Shown one piece after another: positions 39,726 to 46,146 of a stretch of 58,486 nt of DNA. Under the pieces are notes generated by a model that was given only the letters and a program-made list of their open reading frames with translations, had not been told where the DNA came from and made no database searches. The position numbers were made by a program, and so were the translations under genes. Position 1 is the first letter of the stretch, and each line of letters starts with the position of its first letter. The DNA is from an uncultured Prevotella sp. Lineage in GTDB: Bacteria; Bacteroidota; Bacteroidia; Bacteroidales; Bacteroidaceae. The stretch covers positions 1 through 58,486 of the forward strand of contig CAMKRS010000010.1 of NCBI GenBank assembly GCA_946415245.1, given 5' to 3'.

Positions 39726-39825
39726 CAAAGAAAAACCGAACCCTCCAAATTTTCATGGCAAAAACTTTGGATGTAACAAAAGAACCGTCCCCCTGTTATT
39801 GTGACAGGCACCTTTGAGCCATCGG

Positions 39826-39866
39826 AACAAAAAAAGAACAAGCCCAGCTGCCGAAGCAACAGGGCT
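39826..39866 (-). terminator. Terminator of hicAB
   Basis: On the minus strand, AGCCCTGTTGC and GCAGCTGGGCT form an imperfect stem around TTCG, followed by TGTTCTTTTTTTG. A second perfect palindrome, TGACTCAC (39881-39888) with GTGAGTCA (39902-39909), lies between it and the hicB stop. Confidence 0.72.
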
Positions 39867-39925
39867 AGATGGGGATATGATGACTCACGGGAACTCCCTG
39901 TGTGAGTCACACTGTGTATGACCTA

Positions 39926-40273
39926 TTATAAAATAGCAGCATGCTTTAGCTCATTTTTGATGGCTTTGTTGATGAAATCATTGATGGTTGTTCCTGTAGC
40001 CGCCACAACAGCTGCCAGCTGAGAATGAAGCTCTGATGACATACGCAGATTCAATCTTCCACTATATGGCTTTGCAGGCTCCACGCCATCTGCTTTACAA
40101 GCTTCGAGATAGCTGTCAACACCATCCTCAAAATCCTTGCGCAATTCTTCGAGTGTATTGCCCTCGTAGAGAATCAGCGCCTTGCTCATTCCCTGAACCT
40201 TTCCAAACAGGCAGTTATCTTCCTTGCTATACTCTACACTGCCCTTATAGCCTTTATATTCCAAAAAATCCAT
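39926..40273 (-). CDS. hicB: HicB-family antitoxin
   Basis: 115 aa. Neutralises HicA and probably represses the operon. The N-terminal half is the degraded RNase H-like HicB fold (YKGYKGSVEYSKEDNCLFGKV, YEGNTLEELRKDFEDGVDSY). The C-terminal half is a DNA-binding RHH-like segment (SGRLNLRMSSELHSQLAAV, TTINDFINKAIKNEL). Downstream of hicA by 9 bp, the usual toxin-first order of hicAB. It lies next to the transposase unit in the accessory stretch. Confidence 0.92.
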   Translation of the reverse strand: MDFLEYKGYKGSVEYSKEDNCLFGKVQGMSKALILYEGNTLEELRKDFEDGVDSYLEACKADGVEPAKPYSGRLNLRMSSELHSQLAAVVAATGTTINDFINKAIKNELKHAAIL

Positions 40274-40282
40274 ATCGTTTAA

Positions 40283-40543
40283 TTATTTAATGTGTCCATA
40301 TTCTTTAAGGTGCTGATAGATTGCCTTGATCATCCATTCTTTCATAATACTTCCAGGATGCGGGCGATGAATATCTATATAAACACCCATTGTTTCATTC
40401 TTAAATCTTACGCGAGAGCCAGAAGTTGCGCCTTTATTGTGAACCTCATATCCGAAGTGCGCCAGAAGTGCAATAGTTTCTTCGTATGTAAAGTCCTTGG
40501 GCTTCTTCTTAAAACGTTCAACTAGTTTTTCTTTCGTACCCAT
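40283..40543 (-). CDS. hicA: HicA-family mRNA interferase toxin
   Basis: 86 aa from ATG 40543 (MGTKEKLVERFKKKP); upstream codons run into the -7 box and are rejected. dsRBD-like fold expected to cleave mRNA. The family pattern G-S-H-x-x-F is GSRVRF here, with Arg in place of His, followed by DIHRPHPGSIMK. GSRVRF variants are common in HicA; the active residue may be in HRPHP. Promoter element at 40560-40568. Confidence 0.9.
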   Translation of the reverse strand: MGTKEKLVERFKKKPKDFTYEETIALLAHFGYEVHNKGATSGSRVRFKNETMGVYIDIHRPHPGSIMKEWMIKAIYQHLKEYGHIK

Positions 40544-40559
40544 AATAATGTATTTGGCG

Positions 40560-40568
40560 GCAAAGGTA
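40560..40568 (-). promoter_or_regulatory. -7 element of hicAB
   Basis: The minus strand reads TACCTTTGC, 17 bp before ATG 40543. ACTAAATTTGGTACT nearby (about 40568-40584) is partly palindromic and might be a HicB operator. Confidence 0.55.
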
Positions 40569-40721
40569 CTAAATTTGGTACTAACTTCCAAGTTTTTTTG
40601 CAATTATTTATGCTTTTCAAACAAAAATCCACAAAAGTAACATTTGTACAAACGATCCATCATTCTCATAATAATATATAAAAGGTAGGATATGAGTATG
40701 AGGCTTTTCAACTAATTTCCG

Positions 40722-40729
40722 TATCTTTG
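40722..40729 (+). promoter_or_regulatory. -7 element upstream of the sigma/anti-sigma cassette
   Basis: TATCTTTG, 84 bp before ATG 40814. No good -33 at the expected distance. Confidence 0.5.
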
Positions 40730-40813
40730 TCATGTGAATGTGAACGATTTGGTGATTTCTGTGTATGCAATAACAGAACAACGAAAAATTAAATCATCAA
40801 AAACGTAAAGAGA

Positions 40814-41965
40814 ATGAAAGTAAAAAGAACATTTGTGTTTATTGCGGCACTGACGATAGCATGTAGCTTATCAGCACAGACAAAGGCCGTAAAGATTGAG
40901 AGCCCCATCGTATCAGAGAAAGATTTCGTATGGTATGTAGAGCAAAAGGGAGCCTGGAAAGAGATTGTTCAGAAAAATCCGAAGGACGAGAATGCTTGGC
41001 TGAACTACTATAATGCCGCACGCTATATGGCATGGTATCAGCAGGAAGATACTACTGCGCGGCAAGTCGTAAGGGAGATGGAAGCAACTATCCCCAATAG
41101 CTACACCTTTAATTATTGCGCCTATCGTGAGTCGACATCGGGCAAAGGATATGGCGAACCTAAGACATACGCAGAGGCAGCCCTAAGTATGTTGCCCGAC
41201 GAGATGCAGTTCTTCGATTACGACAACTGGGTGTGCTATCTGGCGATGCAGGGAGATGAAGCACGTATGAGGCCTATTGCTAAGCGATATTTTGATAGTG
41301 GTATTTACTCAGAAGCCGTGTTGCGTTATAGCTATAACGAATTGGCGGGTATGGATGAAGACGGCATCTACATCGCTAATGGTGATGCAGCCATTATCCC
41401 TAAGTGGCTTATTCAAGAGGGAATGAACATCCATAAAGACAAAACCATTATCTGTGCATCTTTTCTCTGCGTGAAAGAATACCGTGAGTGGCTTTTCAAC
41501 AAGTTAGGTGTCTCGATGCCTGTGCTCAAAGAGCCGGCATGTGCTGAGGATTACGATGCCAATGATCGTGCATTGCTCCAGGCTATTATCGACAAATACG
41601 GCAGCAAGGTCTATTTCTCAACCACCACGCCCTCAGAGACGATGGAATCTTGGAAGCAAAATCTCTACAACGAGGGGCTGCTGCTGAAATACTCAAAGAA
41701 ACCATACGACAATCTCGCCATCAAGCGTCGCAACGTAGAGGAACGTTATATGCTGGAATATCTGTTGGTATCATTCCGTCCGGAATGGACTGCGGGACAG
41801 CGGCTCTCTGCCAACTATGCCGTTTTGTTGGCTGACTTGTTGTCCTACTATGCCAAACATGACAAGAAACGTTATGATTGGCTGATGCGACTGCTGGTAT
41901 CAGGTGTGACGAACACTTCTCTTAGCCAGGAACGTAAACAGGAAATCCTGAAAAACCTGATGTAG
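40814..41965 (+). CDS. Secreted alpha-helical (TPR-like) protein linked to an ECF sigma factor
   Basis: 383 aa. Signal peptide about 1-21 (IAALTIACSLSAQ). The mature protein is helical with repeat-like segments (KDENAWLNYYNAARYMAWYQ, YAEAALSMLPDEMQFFDYDN, YSEAVLRYSYNELAGM), suggesting tetratricopeptide-like repeats. No enzymatic motif recognised. Only 3 bp before the ECF sigma gene, so probably one transcript. Its function may be envelope sensing; this is inference. Confidence 0.78.
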   Translation: MKVKRTFVFIAALTIACSLSAQTKAVKIESPIVSEKDFVWYVEQKGAWKEIVQKNPKDENAWLNYYNAARYMAWYQQEDTTARQVVREMEATIPNSYTFNYCAYRESTSGKGYGEPKTYAEAALSMLPDEMQFFDYDNWVCYLAMQGDEARMRPIAKRYFDSGIYSEAVLRYSYNELAGMDEDGIYIANGDAAIIPKWLIQEGMNIHKDKTIICASFLCVKEYREWLFNKLGVSMPVLKEPACAEDYDANDRALLQAIIDKYGSKVYFSTTTPSETMESWKQNLYNEGLLLKYSKKPYDNLAIKRRNVEERYMLEYLLVSFRPEWTAGQRLSANYAVLLADLLSYYAKHDKKRYDWLMRLLVSGVTNTSLSQERKQEILKNLM

Positions 41966-41968
41966 GCG

Positions 41969-42532
41969 ATGCTGATACCTTTAAGACTATCGGCACAGAC
42001 CGACGAACAACTGATGCTGCGAGCCGCTCGAGGGAGCGACCGTGCTTTCGAGGAACTCTACAACCGTCATGCACGACGGTTGCAGGGTTTCTTCGTACGA
42101 AGGCTTAGCGAAGACAGCGACCTGGCAGCAGACTTCATGCACGACACCTTTCTGCGACTCTATGCAGCCCGCGAAAGCTATCGTGAAGGTAAGAGCTTCC
42201 GTGCTTGGCTCTATACCATCGCTTATAATCTCTGCAAGAACCATCTGAGAAATCGACTGACGATGGTTCACGGCAAGGGCGAAGAAGCAATGGATACAAC
42301 GGATATTGAAGTTGAAATGGACACATCCATCCTTCATGATGCGTTAAGCCAGATACTTCGCGACCTCCCAGAGGACTATGCGATGCTCTTCTCGCTACAC
42401 TATGAGGAGGAACTCTCTGTCCCACAGGTAGCTCAAATCACTTCGCTTCCTGAAGGCACAATCAAATCAAGACTCCATAAGGCAATGACACTCATCAAAC
42501 AAAAACTCCAACAATATGAAGATAGAAGATAA
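41969..42532 (+). CDS. ECF-type RNA polymerase sigma factor
   Basis: 187 aa. Region 2: DEQLMLRAARGSDRAFEELY, DLAADFMHDTFLRLYAARES, FRAWLYTIAYNLCKNHLRN. Region 4 helix-turn-helix: LPEDYAMLFSLHYEEELSVP and ITSLPEGTIKSRLHKAM. Start 41969 adds about 12 residues before region 2. Overlaps the following membrane protein by 17 bp, the typical sigma/anti-sigma arrangement. It probably controls an extracytoplasmic response; targets unknown. Confidence 0.94.
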   Translation: MLIPLRLSAQTDEQLMLRAARGSDRAFEELYNRHARRLQGFFVRRLSEDSDLAADFMHDTFLRLYAARESYREGKSFRAWLYTIAYNLCKNHLRNRLTMVHGKGEEAMDTTDIEVEMDTSILHDALSQILRDLPEDYAMLFSLHYEEELSVPQVAQITSLPEGTIKSRLHKAMTLIKQKLQQYEDRR

Positions 42533-42917
42533 AGACATCATCCGCACTGCCCAGCAGTTACGTGACGAACAGAATGCTCAGTTTCGCGTCCGTCCTTGGA
42601 ACCGTCATAGTCACTTCCACATTCCAACGTGGCTTGTGGCCGTTCCTGCAGCAGCCATCATTGGCTTTGTTCTTGGTATATGGACGAATGTTAGTAGCCC
42701 AAAGGAAACTTCACTTACGGCTCTCGTTGATACGGTATATATTAAGGTGCCCGAAAAGGTCAATGAACCGGATACTATTGTACAGACAGTCACTAAACAA
42801 AAAGAGGCTCCTATTATCAAGCCAATACCATCAGCGGTTAGACACATCCGGCCGACAACCGTTGGCCGTTCTATTGCAGATGACAAAATCCGCTATGATT
42901 TGCTGGTGAAGAACTAA
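42516..42917 (+). CDS. Single-pass membrane protein, probable anti-sigma factor
   Basis: 133 aa. Cytoplasmic N-terminus of about 35 residues (IEDKDIIRTAQQLRDEQNAQ), one membrane helix (WLVAVPAAAIIGFVLGIW), and a periplasmic tail with VYIKVPEKVNEPDTIVQTV. No zinc-binding ASD motif is visible. Anti-sigma role is inferred from topology and from the 17-bp overlap with the ECF sigma gene. Its stop lies at the edge of a solitary REP-like repeat. Confidence 0.75.
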   Translation: MKIEDKDIIRTAQQLRDEQNAQFRVRPWNRHSHFHIPTWLVAVPAAAIIGFVLGIWTNVSSPKETSLTALVDTVYIKVPEKVNEPDTIVQTVTKQKEAPIIKPIPSAVRHIRPTTVGRSIADDKIRYDLLVKN

Positions 42918-42960
42918 TGTAACGCCGGACGGTTCTTTTGTGATATCGGCTAATGTAACG
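42914..42960. repeat. Solitary RAYT-associated repeat between 11-bp direct repeats
   Basis: The core GGACGGTTCTTTTGT at 42927-42941 is identical to the ends of the RAYT unit 3-4 kb away. It sits between two copies of CTAATGTAACG (42914-42924, 42950-42960). GCCG/CGGC can pair around it. Confidence 0.78.
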
Positions 42961-42992
42961 TGGAGAATCTCCTCGATTGTCGGTAAGACCAG

Positions 42993-43751
42993 TTATTTCA
43001 GTCTGTAGAACACACCGATAGTGCCGTAGATGGGGTAGAGGGTCTGTTCGATGGTCTTGAAGTCGGAGGGGAAGATGCCCGTGAGACCCCAGTTCAGATC
43101 GGCGGAAAGGCCGATACGTTTGTGAACCTGCCAGTCGGCACCGACGCCGATGCCGAACTGGAAGGTTTGCATGTCGTCGTTGAAGTCGTAGGTGGCCCAT
43201 TCGCCCTCTTTGTTGCCCATCAGGATCTTGGCACCTGTGGGATTGTTCTCACGCAGATAGCCGTCGGAGGCGATGCCGCTGAACTCCTTGCTTGTTAGCA
43301 ACGAGAAATAAGGTCCTCCGCGGAGCGACAGTTTCTGACCCAGTTGCAGGGTGGCCTGAACGGGGATGGTGAACATCCACTGCGTCACCTTCTGGTTGAC
43401 GTGGCCCGTGTAGAGACCCGTCAGTTTGGAGTCGCCCTTTATCACTTCCATGTAGTAGGCTTTGGTGGTGACGTCGCCGTCCATCGCTTTATTCTCGAAA
43501 TGCAGGCCTACCGAGATGCCCCATCGCTGGTTGAGAGGCAGCTGGGCGTCGACACCCGCCATGAACGAGGGTGTGAGCGTGTAGCTGTCGATGCTGCGGA
43601 TGGTCTCGGGCAGGGGGATGGGCGCTGTGCCGCCGATGCTGTAACCGACGCGCGCTCTTAACTGCATTTCTTCAAGGATGCCAGCCTTTGCGGTGCCAAC
43701 CATTCCGAATGTCAGCACCCATATTGTCAAAACTTTGATGATATTCTTCAT
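42993..43751 (-). CDS. Outer-membrane beta-barrel protein, PorT-like
   Basis: 252 aa from ATG 43751 (an in-frame GTG at 43757 is less likely). Signal peptide about 1-22 (ends AKA). Mature part of about eight amphipathic strands: LRARVGYSIGGTAP, QRWGISVGLHFENKAM, WMFTIPVQATLQLGQKLSLR, IGLSADLNWGLTGI, ending with GTIGVFYRLK. Small porin-like fold of the kind grouped as PorT/outer-membrane beta-barrel. Nine bp after the PCMD lipoprotein gene, likely co-transcribed. Confidence 0.86.
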   Translation of the reverse strand: MKNIIKVLTIWVLTFGMVGTAKAGILEEMQLRARVGYSIGGTAPIPLPETIRSIDSYTLTPSFMAGVDAQLPLNQRWGISVGLHFENKAMDGDVTTKAYYMEVIKGDSKLTGLYTGHVNQKVTQWMFTIPVQATLQLGQKLSLRGGPYFSLLTSKEFSGIASDGYLRENNPTGAKILMGNKEGEWATYDFNDDMQTFQFGIGVGADWQVHKRIGLSADLNWGLTGIFPSDFKTIEQTLYPIYGTIGVFYRLK

Positions 43752-43760
43752 TTCCACTAT

Positions 43761-44942
43761 TTACTTTTCATACGAAACTTCAACTTCATCGATATACAGC
43801 GTGCTGCCGATGGCACCTTCGAACTGTGCGCCGTCCTTGCTCGACGAGAACACCAGTGCCAGATTGAAGCCCTGCGCCTGCACGATGTCATTGGGAGCAT
43901 CCTTGCCCTCGAAGATCATCTCCCAGCGTGTCCACGTGTCGGTGGGTGGCAGCGAAGCCACGCGGGCCACCTTATACACCTGAGGATTGTCCATCAGCTT
44001 GTCGAGGTATTCTACGGCATGACCGTCGAGCATGTATTTGTTGCCCTCTGCATCTTGGTTGCGATAGTAGACGGCATAGATGCTGCCCTCGTCCTTGCGG
44101 TCGGTATGCACCTTCATATCCTTGTCGGTGAACTTTTCGCCGGGCTTGTACTTATACCATCCGGTGATGCGTACGGGTTCCATAGGATTAGGCACACCAA
44201 ACTGTGTGGCTCTCAGGGCGTCGCCCGTGACATGTTCTATGACGAACTCGCCCAGGAACAGGTTGCCCGCAGCGATGGGTTTTTTGAACAACTCACCGAA
44301 GGCACCGGTGGACTGGGTATTCAGACAAACACAATTTCCCACATAACCGTCGGGCGACTGATAGGTGGGAAGGTCCTCGGGTTTGGAATCGGTTTTGAGA
44401 ATCGCAGCACCCGCATTGCCCGATGCCCAGCAGTATTTGGGCTGAGCCGTCTCTGATCCACCCTCACTGGCTGGTGACATCTCGTAGAAGATGTGCATCT
44501 GGTTTCTGGCGCCTACCTCGTGCGTCTCAACGTTCTCGAAGCTGAACTTCTGCATTGGCAGCGGCGATTCCTGAATGCTTACGTTATAGAAACGTTTCCA
44601 CTGTCCGTCCTCGGAGGTGACGGTGTAGATGATGGGACCCTTGGTGAAATCCTGCGGCGAACCGTTGGCGGGCTCGATGGTGGCTCCCGGGGTGATCTTG
44701 AAATGCATGGGGATCTGTGTGGACAGCGGGACCAAGAACAGCGGTCGCACTAAAAACGAGATGTTGGTCTCTGTGGAACTGATGTTGTCTTTGCGCATAT
44801 CAGTCACCTGATAGAAGTTCTTCTCAAATTCCGCGCCTTCTATCCAAGCACTCTCGATGTCACACTCATTGTTTTGGGCCTCGTCCTTGATGCATGAAGT
44901 GATGCAGCAGCACAGAACGATGGCCATGATGTACTTATTCAT
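43761..44942 (-). CDS. PCMD-domain lipoprotein (putative carbohydrate-metabolism domain)
   Basis: 393 aa from ATG 44942, preferred because a -7 box lies at 44967-44975 and a longer frame would begin upstream of it. Lipobox CCCITSC. An Ig-like segment (EGAEFEKNFYQVTDMRK, FKITPGATIEPANGSP) precedes the C-terminal PCMD beta-sandwich (KYCWASGNAGAAIL, LFLGEFVIEHVTGD, RITGWYKYKPGEKF, GSTLYIDEVEVSYEK). Surface lipoproteins of this type occur with barrel proteins, as here. Ligand unknown. Confidence 0.87.
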   Translation of the reverse strand: MNKYIMAIVLCCCITSCIKDEAQNNECDIESAWIEGAEFEKNFYQVTDMRKDNISSTETNISFLVRPLFLVPLSTQIPMHFKITPGATIEPANGSPQDFTKGPIIYTVTSEDGQWKRFYNVSIQESPLPMQKFSFENVETHEVGARNQMHIFYEMSPASEGGSETAQPKYCWASGNAGAAILKTDSKPEDLPTYQSPDGYVGNCVCLNTQSTGAFGELFKKPIAAGNLFLGEFVIEHVTGDALRATQFGVPNPMEPVRITGWYKYKPGEKFTDKDMKVHTDRKDEGSIYAVYYRNQDAEGNKYMLDGHAVEYLDKLMDNPQVYKVARVASLPPTDTWTRWEMIFEGKDAPNDIVQAQGFNLALVFSSSKDGAQFEGAIGSTLYIDEVEVSYEK

Positions 44943-44966
44943 ACCTGGTTTATATTGTTTCGGGGT

Positions 44967-44975
44967 GCAAAGGTA
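44967..44975 (-). promoter_or_regulatory. -7 element of the PCMD-porin operon
   Basis: The minus strand reads TACCTTTGC, 25 bp before ATG 44942. The -33 position falls in an ATTCATA repeat. Confidence 0.65.
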
Positions 44976-44981
44976 CAAAAA

Positions 44982-45062
44982 TAATTCATAATTCATAATG
45001 CATAATGCATAATTTAGAAGTGCGGTAGCAAATTTTTCACTATTCACTATTCACTATTCACT
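44982..45062. repeat. Two different 7-bp arrays in a divergent promoter region
   Basis: 44982-45014: ATTCATA/ATGCATA units. 45036-45062: four ATTCACT units. They fill the space between the two divergent -7 boxes and occupy the -33 position of both promoters. Confidence 0.82.
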
Positions 45063-45070
45063 TTTTTTTG

Positions 45071-45078
45071 TACCTTTG
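45071..45078 (+). promoter_or_regulatory. -7 element directly before the DMP19 gene
   Basis: TACCTTTG ending 10 bp before ATG 45088. Predicted transcript start falls within about 1-6 bp of the ATG. Confidence 0.68.
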
Positions 45079-45087
45079 CAGGCAGTT

Positions 45088-45591
45088 ATGAAAGAAGTGA
45101 TTGTCAAAGACGAGCGGCTGCAACAGGCAGCAATGGAGGGAATGGACGCTTTTGTGAAAGTGTTTGTTGATGCCATCCGTGAGGCGATTGGCGGAGAACT
45201 GACCGCTGAGACAATGGGTGAACTGAACAGCGACCAGATCACGCTGCTGGCGTGGGATATGCTGCACGAGGAGGTGATGGACGGCGGTTTTGTACAGCTG
45301 ATCCACAACGGCCTGGGTGAGTTTATCTTCAAGAATCCCTTTGCCAAAGCCGTGAAGTTGTGGGGTATGCGCGACCTGTCGAAACTGATCTACGAGGGTC
45401 ACACCCTTTGGTTGAAGTATCGTGAGGAAATAGAGAAAGATTGCACCGAGGAGGAGTTTATGGCGCTGTTTGAGAAGTTTCCCGAGTTTGACGACCTCGA
45501 TGATACGTTCGTGGAGAGCGAGGAGGAATGGATGGACGACATTGCCCACTACATCGATGATCACCTCGATCGCTTTGCGATGGTGAAATAA
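45088..45591 (+). CDS. DMP19-like (DUF4375) protein
   Basis: 167 aa from ATG 45088; a TTG at 45076 lies inside the -7 box. Acidic helical protein with TLLAWDMLHEEVMDGGFVQL and GLGEFIFKNPFAKAVKLWGM, the core of DMP19 (DNA-mimic protein) relatives. In Neisseria, DMP19 mimics DNA and titrates a repressor; whether this homologue does so is unknown. Very acidic C-terminus (EFDDLDDTFVESEEEWMDD). Predicted leaderless or nearly so. An AATTG-type array follows. Confidence 0.84.
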   Translation: MKEVIVKDERLQQAAMEGMDAFVKVFVDAIREAIGGELTAETMGELNSDQITLLAWDMLHEEVMDGGFVQLIHNGLGEFIFKNPFAKAVKLWGMRDLSKLIYEGHTLWLKYREEIEKDCTEEEFMALFEKFPEFDDLDDTFVESEEEWMDDIAHYIDDHLDRFAMVK

Positions 45592-45592
45592 T

Positions 45593-45628
45593 ACAATTGT
45601 TTAATTGTAAATTGTCAAATTGTAAAAT
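45593..45628. repeat. ATTGTAA-type array before smpB
   Basis: Degenerate 7-8-bp units (ATTGTTTA, ATTGTAA, ATTGTCAA, ATTGTAAA) begin right after the DMP19 stop and end 7 bp before the smpB GTG. Confidence 0.7.
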
Positions 45629-45634
45629 AACAAG

Positions 45635-46117
45635 GTGAACAAGGAACAAGAACAACTGCGGAAGAAAAGCCCAGTACAGATTAAGAATAAGAAGGCCTCG
45701 TTTGAGTATTTCTTCATCGAGACCTATACCGCCGGAATCGTGCTGACGGGAACGGAGATCAAGAGTATCCGTCTCGGCAAGGCGAGTCTGGTGGATACCT
45801 ACTGCACCGTGATCAACGGCGAGCTGTGGGTGAAACAGATGAGTATCAGCCCGTATTTCTACGGCTCCTATAACAACCACGACCAGAAGCGCGACCGCAA
45901 GCTGCTACTCACGAAACGTGAAATCAGGGAGTTGGAGAGCGCCACGAAGCAGACGGGTTACACGATTGTGCCGTTGCTGGTGTTTATCGACGACAAGGGT
46001 CGCGCCAAGATGGATATCGCGCTGTGTAAAGGTAAGAAGGAGTACGACAAGCGTCAGACGCTGAAAGAGAAAGAAGACCGCAGAGAGATGGACAGGGCGA
46101 TGAAAGTTTATAAGTGA
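45635..46117 (+). CDS. smpB: SsrA-binding protein SmpB
   Basis: 160 aa. Binds tmRNA and delivers it to stalled ribosomes. GTG start at 45635. Typical SmpB oligonucleotide-binding fold: [53 protein letters not shown], and C-terminal basic tail [20 protein letters not shown]. The stop TGA is the first unit of a TGAATAG array leading to metH. Confidence 0.96.
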   Translation: MNKEQEQLRKKSPVQIKNKKASFEYFFIETYTAGIVLTGTEIKSIRLGKASLVDTYCTVINGELWVKQMSISPYFYGSYNNHDQKRDRKLLLTKREIRELESATKQTGYTIVPLLVFIDDKGRAKMDIALCKGKKEYDKRQTLKEKEDRREMDRAMKVYK

Positions 46118-46146
46118 ATAGTGAACAGTGAATAGTGAATAGTAGA
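46114..46146. repeat. TGAATAG 7-bp array spanning the smpB stop and the metH GTG start
   Basis: Units TGAATAG, TGAACAG, TGAATAG, TGAATAG, TAGAC. The smpB stop TGA (46115-46117) is in the first unit and the predicted metH start GTG (46135-46137) lies in the array. Confidence 0.82.

Larger units (their letters stand above)
38882..39800 (-). mobile_element. RAYT-type (IS200-like, REP-associated) transposase unit with inverted terminal repeats
   Basis: A Y1/HUH transposase pseudogene is framed by perfect 20-bp inverted repeats at 38891-38910 and 39772-39791, each containing GGACGGTTCTTTTGT or its complement. Each end is itself a weak TGTAAC/GTTAcA palindrome. The repeat core recurs alone at 42927-42941. 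Flanking REP-like repeats are characteristic of RAYT genes. Confidence 0.82.
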
